Assembly (NCBI GenBank): GCA_033807695.1
Contig: CM066304.1
Location: 3,534,001-3,598,000, forward strand
Source of the DNA: Daedaleopsis sinensis
Lineage: Eukaryota > Basidiomycota > Agaricomycetes > Polyporales > Polyporaceae
Length of the DNA stretch: 64,000 bases
Direction: 5' to 3'
Shown here: piece after piece, positions 1 to 11,023 of the stretch
Position numbering within the stretch: the first letter of the stretch is position 1
Layout: the number at the start of each line of letters is the position of its first letter
The notes under the pieces: generated by a model
Database searches by the model: none
Seen by the model: only the letters and a program-made list of their open reading frames with translations
Told to the model about the DNA's origin: nothing
Made by a program: the position numbers and the translations under genes

Positions 1-391
1 GCTCCGCACCTCCCCAAGCCTTGCGGCTTCGTTGGAAAGCGTAAGGTTCGTGATCATTATCGCAAACGCATCTTCAGGTATCGATAGTATACGAACATAG
101 CACATATCCAAGACCTACGCAAGGAACAACTCGTGTCCCAGCACCCGTCATATCACGCACCCAAGGCGTCAGGCAGTCCTCGAAAGTTGAAACTAGCATA
201 CTTTAGATCATCGAAGCAAACCGCTCACCAAACACACTCGCCGGCCATTCCTCTGTCCTCGTCCTCCTCTCCGTCCTGTCTCCTCACCTCCAGCCTCCCC
301 TACCACGGCCACCGGCGGTCACGGTTCTAGTTCTGCAACAGCAACAGCGCGCGCTCAGCACACGCCCCGACCGCGACAGCGCGAACGCCGC
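1..391. other. Left-edge spacer, no gene seen
   Basis: No coding exon was recognised. The part next to position 391 is the 3' flank of the minus-strand RhoGAP gene and probably holds its 3' UTR. A 65-codon open frame at 133-330 is Ser/Pro-rich, has no family resemblance and is not taken as a gene. Confidence 0.5.
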
Positions 392-3300
392 TCACTGCAG
401 CACGTCGTCCTCGGCGTCGCTCGCCATCGTCCGCCGCGAGAGCTCCGACACGCGGCTGATGCTGCTCCGCTTGCTCATCGTCGACGTCCGCGAGCCCGCG
501 CGCTTCAGGTTCGCGCCCCCATTTGCGTTTGCGTTCGCGCCCCCATTCGCGTTCGCGTTGACGTTCGGGAACACGCCCCCGGGCGGCGACCCGGGCGAGC
601 TCGGCCGGCTCCCGACCAGCGACGTGCGGTACTGGCTCACGCCCGCCCCGGGGGGACGCGGGCCGCGCGCGAGGCGGGGCCCGCGCAGGCCTGGGGTCGC
701 GCTCGTCGCGCTCGTAGGGGTCGCGGGTTTGCCAGGCGACGGGCTGCGCGAGGTCATGGGCGGGCTCGACATGCGCGCGCGGACGGGCACGGGGACCGCG
801 GTGGGGGGCGGGGTCGGCGCGGGGGATTCCTCCTCAGAGGGCGGCTCGGCGAAGTGCGCGGGGCGTGGGGGCGGGGTGTCGGGCTCGGGCGGGGGCTCCT
901 TGAACTGCGGGCGCGGGGGGAGGTCGTCGGTCTCCGGGGGCGGCTCCTTGAAAGTCGGATGCGCGGGAGGGGGAGGGGTCGCCTGGGTGGGGAGCGGGGG
1001 AGGGGGAGGGATGTTCGTTGGGAGAGGCGGCGGCGGCGGGACGCTGCTGTAGTCTAGGACGCTACGCTGGTCGTTGATGATGATGTCCCCGGCCTGCGGC
1101 GGAGGGGGAGGAGGGATGGAGAACTCCTCGGGCTCAGCGGTGAAGGATTGGGGCGCGCCGTGTCCATCCATGCCCTCCGGTTCGTCTGTAAAGCTCTCGG
1201 ACACTTGAGTGAGACCTCCGTTGGCGGGGGCAATGAAGCGGGGGACAGGCGGAGGAGACTTGGCGACCTTGATACCACGCTGAGCGAGCTGCTGGGCGTG
1301 AAGCTCCTTGAGGTCGGCGCCAGCGGAGATGCGTGATCGAGACATCCGCATATCGACGGGGCGAGTGCGCCGGCGAACAGGCACCTTGCGCTCAGACTCG
1401 CGCTTCTTCTTGATGATGGCTGGCGGGAGGATCTCGTCGTACTTGGTAAGTAGATCAATAAAGAGCACTATATGCGCCATATTGAGCTGCATGTTAGGTA
1501 TAAAACAAGGATGAAACGCACAAGCGGGGTGACGGTCTTGGATCGAAAACTCGTTTTCTTGCTTCGGACGCAATATAGCTGAATAGAACTTGTCAGTGGA
1601 TACCACCACGATCGAAGGAACTTTCACATACTCCGACCCATGCTCAGAGCAAGCTTGGTGATGTAGACTTCGTTCGACTCAGTCTCGCTCTCCGAGGTAG
1701 ACGCGATCATACTGAGCACGACGTTAGCGTTGGTTCCATCGCCAATGTGTGTGACTTACTCCTTGAGGTGCTTCACGATAGCGTCCAATACGACTAAGTG
1801 TATCTTCGGCAACTTCTGGAGGGCAGACTGGAGCTCCTGGATATGCTGCTCGTCAGACGGCTTGAGCTCCGCCTGTCCGCCGCCGACTGTGGGATAGAGC
1901 TTGCGCATCTCGTCCCAGCCCTCGTACATGCTGAGCGGCGGGTCGAGTTCCAAAGCCCACAGCTTAAGGCCGCTGGCGAGGACGGGCGCATCGTATTTCT
2001 GCAGCATGTCGTGCGGGATGTCCTCTTCAGGCGGGACAGCGTTCAGCGTCTCGCGGAGATGATGGACCGCGGGCAGCGGGACTTCGTATATCCACGTCTT
2101 GCGCCTCTCTATATAGTAGTCAGTACATGGGCACACCGAGGACGTCAACAAGCGAAAATGCGCACCGCTATCGTTGGGGAGCTTGGGATACGCCTCGAGC
2201 AAAGCCCCAAGGAGAGAAAGCAGAACAGGGGGGAGGTCTTCCTTCTTCTCGCCGGGACTGGACACATTCCAGTATGCGCTGTCCGCCCACTTCCGCAAAT
2301 CGATCCCAAAGACGACATCGGACTCGTCATGCGCGATGGATTCGTACACTTGCGCCACTGGGCGGAACGGGCCCGTGCGTGAGCGTTCAATGAGGACCTT
2401 GATGTCCTGCTCGGGCTGGTACGCAGTGATGAGGGTGTCAACCTTCTCGCTGAAGTCCTTGTAGTTCTGAGACAGCTTCACGAGCACGTCATGATACTGC
2501 TTGAGCACTGTTGGCCCGGGGGAGTCAGCTTCCATACATGCCGTGTGAGATGCACCACCGACCGGTCTTCACAGCGCGGAGTCTGTCGAGCTCCCACTTC
2601 TGCAGCACCTTGAGTGTCTCTTCAAGACGCTCCTCAAGTCCAAGCCTCTGCCTGTCGAGCTGGCGAACAGCAGTGCGGTATTCCTGATCCGCGGTCTCGG
2701 CCTCGCGCCTGGCACGTACATACGCAGGCTCGCCACTCGCGGCAAACGCCTTGGTGACCAGACTAGCGAGGCCAGTAGTGCGGCCAGCTACGTTCTGAGC
2801 AAGAGGTGAAAGCCTTTGCTCGATCGGGGTCAATACCTGGACTGCAGCCGCTGCAACCTTGGGCGAGGGTGCATTGAGGCTGAAGGCGCGGGGGCGGAAC
2901 TGGTAGAACGCGTCGTCCAGATTCTCGAAGTCATTCCCGAGCTCGCCGATCCTGCGAAGGAGATTGTGCTTCTCAGTGATGACTCGGGCTGCGACTTCGG
3001 CGTGGTCGAGGTTTCCCTGGAACGCCTTCACGTTGTCTTTGAGCCAGGTTGCGAACTCCTCGCCGGAGAAGCATTCCTGGTACTCGCCGAGGAGCGGGAA
3101 GCGGACAGCGCGGAGCGGAAGCTCGGCCTTGGCCTTCTTCATCATGTCAGTCACTTCGGTCGTAGTCATGGGCACGCCCGCGATATCCATCGGCGGTTGA
3201 GGGGCCGGAGGGACAGGGTCGGTCTCGAGCCTGGGCGGCGCAGCCTTAGCCGGAGGCAGGTCAAGGGGCGGGGGCGATGTGACGCGCTGGGGCGTGCTAC

Positions 3301-4356
3301 CCCCCGAACCGACATCAATCGCGCGACCCTTGCCCTTATCGACCTTCGGTGTACGCGTCTCCTCTTCGTCTGCATCGAAGTGCACCTCAGGCTTGGCGGG
3401 TACCGGAGGGGCGGCGGACGCGTTGAGCCTGAACTCCTTGAGACGGGCGGTGATGCGCTCGGACATCGTCGCTTGCCTCTGCGGGGCGCGCACGGCGGAG
3501 GGGTTAGCGCCGAGGGGCTTCAACTTGGGCGATGATGTGTACTGATCACCAACGGGGTGCGTGATGGGGGCGAAACGAGCACTGTCGGAGATGTTTCAGA
3601 ATCTTGCACGGTCAAGGGTGACGTATACGCACTCGTCTTCAGCTTCGTCTGCCTTGCGTGTCTTGGTCAGATAGTCGTTCTTGAGCTTCGTGACATTGGC
3701 TTGAGCGACTTCGTACGAATGCATGTAACCATCAAGGATGTTCGCCTTGCTAGCCAAAAGACGTTCCTGACAATGTGGACGGTTAGGGTAATGGTGCAGT
3801 GGCAGAGAATGTCGTACATACCTTGTGACCCTGAGCCCATTTCTCAAACGGCTCTGCGACACCAGTCTGCAATTCCTTCGCAACACTCTCATGCAGCGCC
3901 CCCTGTGCGGCGGTCTCTTCACGCATCCCTCTGAAGGCCATGAGTAGCGACGCGCCATCGTCCACCTCAAATGCCGAGTCTGAGAATCATAATGAGGAAA
4001 AGAACTCCGAAGCCATGCATCCTGTGTACGTACTCGCAGGCGGGTCTGCTTTCAATGTAGCACCGATCGTGAGCTCAGCTGCAGCGCGCGTCTAATTGGT
4101 GGACCGTCAGTCGCGTAATGGTAGGCCAATAATTCAGCTCGGAATGGCACTCACCCGTACAAACTGCGCGATTTCAGAGTTTTCTGCAATACCCTAGGAG
4201 GACAGCAGCCACCTCAGCAACTCCGGAGACGCGCACATAAGGCAGACGTATTCCACGCACCTGCTCTAGCTGCGCGTAGAGGACCTCAAGCCCCTTTCGG
4301 TAGTCCTGCGACCAGAACGAGTTGGAGAACGTCAACGGTAGCGACAAGACGGCCAT
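392..4356 (-). CDS. F-BAR / DEP / RhoGAP domain protein, Rgd2-like
   Basis: Rho-family GTPase-activating protein expected at membranes. Eleven exons close to 1135 aa: 4356-4261, 4193-4155, 4091-4034, 3979-3822, 3766-3633, 3581-2563, 2507-2166, 2108-1760, 1711-1632, 1578-1522, 1467-392. The N-terminus (FSNSFWSQDYRKGLEVLY) is an FCH/F-BAR start. A DEP domain follows (FPLLGEYQECFSGEEFATWL), then more coiled coil (LEERLEETLKVLQKWELDRL), then a RhoGAP domain from about FGIDLRKWADSAYW. This FCH-DEP-RhoGAP order is that of yeast Rgd2. The last ~300 residues are Pro-rich, with several PPPPPP runs that could bind SH3 domains, and a basic Ser-rich tail. At the usual arginine-finger position (GIFR-x-x-G) the sequence reads WIYEVPL, so the finger appears replaced by Glu. 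Family assignment is firm; catalytic activity is uncertain. Confidence 0.88.
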
Positions 4357-5552
4357 GGCGTGTCGCGGGCGCGCTGGTATCCAGCGATTTGAAAATCAGA
4401 GCTAGTTTTCCAAGGAAGAGTGTGTGCGAGAGGAGTGCCAGTGCGAGTCGGGCTTCCGGCAGACGTCAGAAAGCGTGAGAGTTATAAGCGGTGGGTGGGG
4501 CCTGCGTCCGCAGCGAGCAGAACGCGTTGAGCTGGCGTGTTATACGGGTGCCGCGGGGAGAACGGGGCGGTCTCAGCGATGGTGGTGGTAATGAAGAGAA
4601 CCGTGCAGGAACGGTGCGGTGCAGCACTGGCATACGGCGAAGGCGAGACAGCGCTACCCGCGCTTCGCCGCGCGCGGACACCGCCACCCTAGGCCTTGTC
4701 TGGCGGGCGATATTTTCAGCCAGTTCTCGGCTCAAATTCCGCACCGCTCGGCCCTCACACACACAGCAGGGACTGGTTTGTGTTTACCGAACCCAGCACG
4801 TTAAGAGATAGCTATAGCGGACAACCACGGACTGCCCGACTTGCACAGATCACGCGTTGAGCAGAGGTTCAGAAAGGGGTAGGTGTGCCTGCTCCTGGAT
4901 GCTGCATTATTCAAATAATTGAAGTTCGGGGTCCGGACGATCCCCGACGATATCAACTCGGATATAAACTTAACAGATATTATGCCCCTCCACAATAACC
5001 TGAGACGGCACACTTGGTGTGCGGACACCTGCGCAGTGCGGACACCCACCTTGAAGTCTCGACTTCTAGACCGACACGTTGTTGAGCGTCCTACTAAATT
5101 GCCTAGGACTGCCTCAAGTTTTGGACTCAAGTTAAACTAGAGGAGGTACTCCGAAGGTACAACTCAGGCTTACCACTCTCTGAGCTCTAGATCTCGTCTG
5201 TTCCTTGGGCCGCCATCAATGGTAGTATTCAGGCTATAATTGGCTGCCGGCGCTCTTCTCCTCCGACGGTAATCCCGGCTCCCCGCCGGGTTCTCTCAGC
5301 TTCAGTACTTTTCACTGGGCGACACTTGGTTGAGGCGATCCTATCTGCGACCATCTCGAAGTATCTTCATTTTTTGGAAAAACACTGGGTGCCTTCTAAG
5401 TATTTGTCGGTGGCCCCCTCGCCTTTCAACCTCACGTTCAAGTGGTTTCTCGATATATAGGTGTGTCGATCTGTATTACTTAACCACCGCGACCGCTACG
5501 GAGGCCACCAGCTACCTATAGCTCTGAATACTGAACGATAACGGGAAGAGAA
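4357..5552. other. Divergent spacer between RhoGAP and RAD51D genes
   Basis: This 1.2-kb spacer holds the promoters of two divergently transcribed genes. No intact gene was recognised. It contains a degraded copy of the 3' end of the mL44 gene (4881-5035, listed separately). The flank nearest RAD51D has pyrimidine-rich patches (about 5255-5300 and 5571-5590) but no clear TATA box. Confidence 0.6.
4881..5035 (-). pseudogene. Decayed fragment resembling the 3' end of the mL44 gene
   Basis: The bases 4981-5034 align without gaps to 49601-49654, the last codons of the mitochondrial ribosomal protein mL44 gene, at about 42 of 54 identities. Most differences are transitions. Upstream blocks are also shared in the same order: TGCTCCTGGA (near 4890 and 49551) and GCTGCATTATT (4901 and 49572), with an extra ~50 nt in this copy. 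Orientation is the same as the functional gene. No open frame survives. I infer a segmental or retro-duplicate of the 3' end that has decayed. Confidence 0.55.
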
Positions 5553-6918
5553 ATGCCACGTTTACAACAATTCTCTCCACCTCTCCCTCCCAATCTCGTT
5601 CAGGACCTGCAGGAACTCGGCATCAAGACTGATTCCGACCTCCTACTCGCCCACGACCCCCTCACCACCTTCACAAAACTTTCCCCAGGGCATGGCGTCT
5701 CTCTGAGACAGTTTCGTGAGATGCTCACGCAGGTGGCCGGGCTTGCGGCAGCGACACCGACATATGGCGACAAGCTCCTCGAGCGCGAGACCAAACGCCG
5801 GGAAGACAGCTTCGCAGACCAGTCGGACTTGCTGCTCGGGGTGCCCGATATCGACGCGCTTCTCGGCGGATTCAGTCCTCCAAAGCTCGTGGAACTATCG
5901 GGGGACACACAGGCAGGCAAAACGGTAGGTTCGCTGGTCCATTGTCGAAAATTCCTTCCAGTGTGGGCCGCACTTGAAGCCAAACTGAAACGCTGACTCC
6001 TGGGCTATAGGGACTGGCATTGCAGGTCGCCCTCCGGCATCTCACTCGGGACCAGAACGCGAGCGCGCTCTGGATAGACAGCAGTGGGGAGTTTTCGCCC
6101 GAACGCGTCGCCCGGCTGCTCGACCAGCTCGGCGGACCGGTGAGCAGTCCACGTCCCCTTCCGCGCCCGGAGTGCCCCTGCTGATCATGAACGTTGAACC
6201 CTGAACGCCCGAACGACGAACGGCTGCTCGAACACGCCGCCCAGCACGCATCGACGGCCCTGGAGCGTCTGCAGGTCTCGCTCGCGTTCGACATCGAGGC
6301 CGTGCACGACGTGCTCGAGTCCGTCCGCCAGTCGTTCTCCGCCGCGACCGCGACGCAGGCGTCCGCACACGGACCGGTGCCCTTGGCCCCAATCATGCGC
6401 TGCATCGTCGTCGACACGATCACCGCCCTCCTCGGCCCGATGCTGAGTGCGACGTCGTCTCAAGGTGCGCCCCTTCTACACCTGCCCCGCGCGCCGACCC
6501 TCGTCGGCGGGACTCGGATGCTCATAGTGCGCTCACGCGCAGGGCACGCGGTCATGACCACCTTCATGCGCCAACTGCGCTCATACGCAGACGCGTTCTG
6601 CCTCACCGTGATCGTAAGTTAAAGCCGGTCCCCAATAGATGCGCCGCTCGTGATGAGGCTGAGAAACGGGGCCATCGACAGGTCGTGAACGGCTCCACGC
6701 GTATAGGGCCCAGAAACCCGGACAGCAAGAACACAGAATCCGTATTCGAGACGGATCGCAAGCCTGCGCTTGGGCCGTCGTTCACGTTCATGACTGACGC
6801 CACCTTGTGGCTGTCGCAGCGCGAACTTCGAGAAGGACAATCGGAGGATACGGACTCGACGATACACGTCGCCGAGGTGTTCCGCTCCAGGAATACGGTG
6901 CGCTCGCCCACGTTATGA
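5553..6918 (+). CDS. RAD51D: RAD51D-like RecA-family recombination protein
   Basis: RAD51 paralog expected to act in homologous recombination, as RAD51D does in the BCDX2 complex. Five exons (5553-5924, 6011-6139, 6245-6464, 6543-6613, 6682-6918) close to 342 aa, near the ~328 aa of animal RAD51D. The N-terminus (LGIKTDSDLLLAHD) matches the RAD51D helical N-domain that contacts XRCC2. Walker A is GDTQAGKT at about residues 117-124, split just after Thr by intron 1. Walker B is RCIVVDTITALL. Further RAD51D-type blocks are RLQVSLAFDIEAVHDVL and KPALGPSFTFMTDATLWLS. It reads away from the RhoGAP gene and converges on the SERINC gene. RAD51D fits better than RAD55, RAD57 or XRCC3 because of the N-terminal domain and the LAFDI segment. 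Confidence 0.85.
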
Positions 6919-7157
6919 GTCCAGAGACAAGTGAACTGACGTAGAGGATGTGACAGCGCTCAAGAACATGGGCGCAGTTCAAGATAACGGATGGACTACT
7001 GGTCAGCGCGTGACTGGCGTCACCCGCGTGTCCTCCGTATGTTGTGCAACCGTCAGTTCTCAGATGCACGTATAGTGTCCGTGTATTCCGCTCGCTACAA
7101 TTCAATCGTACAGTAAGATGTCGTCGTGATGTAATATATAGGTTGTTCCCAGAATGC

Positions 7158-9041
7158 TTAGTAGTCGCCGAATCTGAGAAATCGGTCAACATTTGCATCG
7201 GCCTGAATCGAACACAAACAGACGTACCTGTCGGGCATGAGGACGGGGGCGAGCAAGCTCCACATATACAGCAGCATGCAGATCCAGCTTGACACAACAC
7301 GCATCCACATGGCGACCTCAGAACGTCCGATGTATACATCGTTGTTGTGGTCTGGGTTCGAATCGGGTTTCACGACGTTCCTGTGCAAAATAATCATGGG
7401 CAAAGGAGCTGTGCGCATATCGAGAAGACGTACCAGTCCGTGAGCAACATGGCGACATACATCGCGCCGATAGCAAATATGACATGGAACCATGTATACT
7501 GTATGACAAGTCAGCTGGAGAAAGCGTATTGTATGTAAACGCAACGTACGTTGTACCGTGTCCCTGTGCGTTCATCATCCCTAGCCTCGCCCGTGGGTTC
7601 GTCATCTTCATCTTCTTCCCAGTCCTCATTCAATGCGGAAGCTGGGATCGCACTGCGGTTTTTATGGATTAGTAGCAGCACATAGGAGGTATAATCTGAG
7701 CGCGTACCCAGCCTCCACTGCGGCAAGAAGCGCCTGGTACCGGGGAGATTCTGTACGACCCGGTTGTGTGCTGACGACGCCTAGCTCCGCATGGTGCTCT
7801 CCGTCTGCAGGCAGCTGGATGGAGCCTTTCTTGTCCTTTCCGACCAAAGCCCGGCTTTGGGTGGCAGCCCTGCTCGTGGAGTATGCGATCGCAAGGAAGG
7901 TGAACACGGCGCCGAGGAACAGAGTGGTGTACTGCGTGCCAGATCCGCGACGGAGAGGGTTGCAGGAGTTGTGGTCGTGATTGCCGACGGCGGACATGGT
8001 GAGGTATGTGCAATAGACCGCGACCATGCTAGATTGGGCGAGCCCCGAACGCGGGTTGTACTCCTGCACGGTCGGGTGCACACACATGATGGTGATGAGG
8101 ATGCACAGTGCGAGGTTGAACGATATGAAGAACCGGTTGAGCGTACAGCCGTCGCTGGCGAAGAACGCGTACAAGACGCCAGTGAGCGCAATGGTGACGA
8201 TGTACATCCCCGCAGTAGAGCCGATAAGTATCCATTGCCAGAGATTGGAGTTAGACTGTTCCCAGTTGTCCAGACATGTTTCAGACCAGGTGTGTGCGAA
8301 GTCGACGAGGAGTACCAGACCGAGGAGGATGAATATAGACGCCCCGAGCAGAGCGACATAGTTGCCCCAGAACATGAAGAAGCCGTTTGGAATAAAGAAG
8401 GAAACGGCGACCAGGACAAGCCACAAGAGAACCTTGGGTCCCCACCAACTGCTGGATGTGAGTCAACATCCCAAATTGCATCGCGCCAAACTCACCCATT
8501 CTGTATGGCGGCACGCTTGTCCTTGGTGTCTTGGACGCCAATCAAGGACGAGCCAATGAACAAGTGGAAGAGGGAGAGGGCGAAGCAGATCCGGTGCACC
8601 TGTAAGGCAGTTGTGGCCTTCTTTCTCCTGATGGTAACCATGGACTCACCGCAAGCACGCCGTAACACTTGTCTCCCTCGCAGTCCATCTTGAGGTACCC
8701 GTGACTCATCTTCTCAATCTGGTCGATTATGAGCGGTGACTTCATGAGCCATGCTAGCATGGAGTTCAAGCAGAATATCATCTAGCGGGCTGTGAGCTCA
8801 CGACAGAAGACAGCGCACTCCAGTACTCACGGCAAAGCCAACGCGGGTCGCTATCGATGAGTTGCAGTTACATGACTTGCAAAACATCGACGCTTTACAG
8901 GCTGTAAGCTTTGAGGTTCAGTATGAGATTCGGTAATGACTTGCCTGCGGTCGAAGTGAAGCAGAATGCCAGTCCAGCAAGACATGATGAAGCTACGGTG
9001 CCAAACACGCCAGCTAGTGGGAGTGAAAGCAAGATACCCAT
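7158..9041 (-). CDS. TMS1: Serine incorporator (SERINC/TMS1) membrane protein
   Basis: Polytopic membrane protein of the SERINC family, found in the secretory pathway and plasma membrane. Family members are lipid scramblase-like; the original claim of serine incorporation into lipids is less certain. The start at 9041 gives MGILLSLPLAGVFGTVASSC followed by the family hallmark block with CKSCNCNSS (split by an intron) and the segment LNSMLAWLMKSPLIIDQIEK. Internal blocks include KMDCEGDKCYGVLA, SFFIPNGFFMFWGNYVALL and the cytosolic loop before YTWFHVIFAIGAMYVAMLLT. The C-terminus ends LAPVLMPDRFGDY after a 54-nt last intron. About ten hydrophobic segments are visible. The gene converges on RAD51D, with stop codons about 240 bp apart. 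Confidence 0.93.
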
Positions 9042-10264
9042 GGTTTGGGCTAAATGTTAGAGTAGAGTGAAATGCTCCAAGTCCGAGTCCAAGTCCTTCA
9101 ACGCAAGTCACACGGTGACTGTGGCGGCGGCGCAGCGAGTGAGACAGCTTATGTCAGCAAAGCTACTGGCAAGTAATTAGTTACTGGCTTGCTTGGCGCC
9201 TAACAATCTGCTTCGTCCGGTAAGACTGTAAGTACCCTCGGTTTTGCATCAGTGGGCCATTCGGCACGCGGTGTGGTTATGATGACCCGATCGTGTAACT
9301 GAACCACATTCCTAGTAGCCTACGCAAATCCCAACCTTGCGCAGTGCTGTCGGTGATAGCCTTACTATGTCAAGCTTCCTGTAACCTGTTGTGACACTAG
9401 TACTGGCAGCAAGCAATGAGGGGTTTGCGACGAAGATAGTACATAGCCTGGCACGATGGCATTCAAATACGCAAGATTTCAAGGTCCTGCTGCTACTTGC
9501 ACGTGCACGTCTCGGAAGCCACGTTATACATGCTTTAACTTCAGCCCATACTCTGTGCAGACTCCGAGTCTGTGCCAGCAGTCTCTCATGGCGGAGTACC
9601 GTCATGTTGTCGTTTACGCAGATAAGTACATTCTCTCAACAGTTCTTCCCAGTCCCTGATGCTTGCAATCAGACCTGATTGTCCCGTAATACGGGTCATT
9701 TTCTGTCCTATCGTCATTTTGAGGACGTCGCTGTGATCGATATACAGGTTCAGTAGCTGTGAACAATGTTGGAATGATTGTGACACGGTTGCCCCAAATT
9801 CATCCACCTTATTCTCTACGAGATGATCACATTCACTCTCACTGTCGCCCGTGCAAGGCCCATTATATGATGCAGTGGATCAGCCGGTCTTACCGAATCC
9901 TTAGGTTGCATTTGCTGCTTCGACAAGCCTTAGACTTCTTTATAGCTTCCTCTGGTTCGATTACGGGCCTTCTGTCTTACATACCGCGGATTAATCTCAT
10001 GCCGAACATTCTAAAGCTACTACGAGAACAGCAACTTTGAATTCCTGCGGACCTAGCCTCAGTACTCAGTACCCGTTGTCTGGCTAGAAGTGCCTGCTGC
10101 GAGTCGTAAGGGGTCAACGTCAAACCTATCAGCATGCGGACAGAGAAATAGCCTGAGGGACGTCGGAGGCGGGATAGAGGGGACCACACGGCAGAATCAC
10201 ATTGCCACCGCACATAGTCTATCCTACGACATGGTTTGTGCTCCCTTGACACATCGGCGGCGTC
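9042..10264. other. Spacer upstream of SERINC, no gene seen
   Basis: About 1.2 kb between the SERINC start and the stop of the next minus-strand gene. Short open frames on both strands have no recognisable family, no splice-consistent extension and lower GC than the neighbouring genes. The part near 9042-9130 should hold the SERINC promoter. No repeat was recognised. Confidence 0.5.
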
Positions 10265-11023
10265 TCAAATGATCAGCTGCACTTGAACAGGGTAGCAAGT
10301 CTCAAATTCGTAGGCAAACCCAGGGTGCGGCCTCCATACGAGGTCCGTGATGCCTGGGACAGGCTCGTAGCACAGCGACCACCCGGTGGCATCACCGTTC
10401 ACCGTGAGCAAAGGGGGATGGGTTGACGTTCCGCCCTATGAACACATGCCAGCGTCAGAAGGCTATAGGCAGGCCAACACAATCACTCACTGCACCACAG
10501 AATTGCTGTGGGAAGCCTTCCCCGTTCGTCGCCACCTGACGAGTCGCGAGTTCTACCTCATATCCTTCTTGCACATTGATGCTGACGGTTGGGTGGATGT
10601 CGCTGGCATTCTGCGTGACGAGCCTCCCGTCGGTGAGGGAGAACGTGGCGAGATCTTTATGCGGATACGAGGACAATGTCTGAGGATAATAACGGAAAAA
10701 AGGGAGCATATGTCAGTCAGATCATCTAGACGTCGAGAAAGAAAATAGCTACTGACCGCTAGGTATTTGAGGTTGGGTGCCGCGTTAGGGTCCGTGCTCA
10801 CAGGGGAGGCAACAAGGCTATCCCCAATGTGGCTGACTTGCCCATCGGTGACATTGAAGACTCCGAGCAAAAAGTCGTTGACGTCCCCGAGAGGTTTCTC
10901 GACGCCATCGCACCATGGCCCAAGTCCGATGGTACGCTTCACGACCCCGTTTGGAGCATTGGAAGGTACTGCGAACGCGGAGTGAACCACAACAGTAGCG
11001 GTAAGAAGCGCAAGCGTGAGCAT
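10265..11023 (-). CDS. Small secreted protein, function unknown
   Basis: Three exons (11023-10757, 10679-10491, 10435-10265) close to 208 aa. The start at 11023 gives a clear signal peptide, MLTLALLTATVVVHSAFA, followed about ten residues later by a Lys-Arg dibasic site that could be a Kex2 cleavage point. The mature part has four cysteines (in PWCDG, QQFCGA, SLCYEP and ETCYPV), enough for two disulfides, and a Val/Thr-rich beta-type composition. A TATA-like sequence (TATAAAAA on the minus strand, about 11131-11138) lies ~110 bp upstream. No family was recognised. It resembles the many lineage-specific secreted proteins of wood-decay and symbiotic basidiomycetes; an effector role would be a guess. 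Confidence 0.72.

Noticed and set aside
459..1052. 197-codon plus-strand frame opposite the RhoGAP tail
   Set aside because: Gly-rich shadow of the Pro-rich C-terminus; no start context, family or splice pattern.
1756..2535. Separate gene starting at Met 2535 in the RhoGAP region
   Set aside because: The conserved helix continues from the previous exon through a 55-nt intron with a CTGAC branch site; the Met lies inside that intron.
7340..7372. TTCGAATC sequence that recalls a tRNA T-loop
   Set aside because: It lies in the SERINC gene, and no acceptor stem, D-arm or anticodon stem can be built around it. No other credible tRNA was found.
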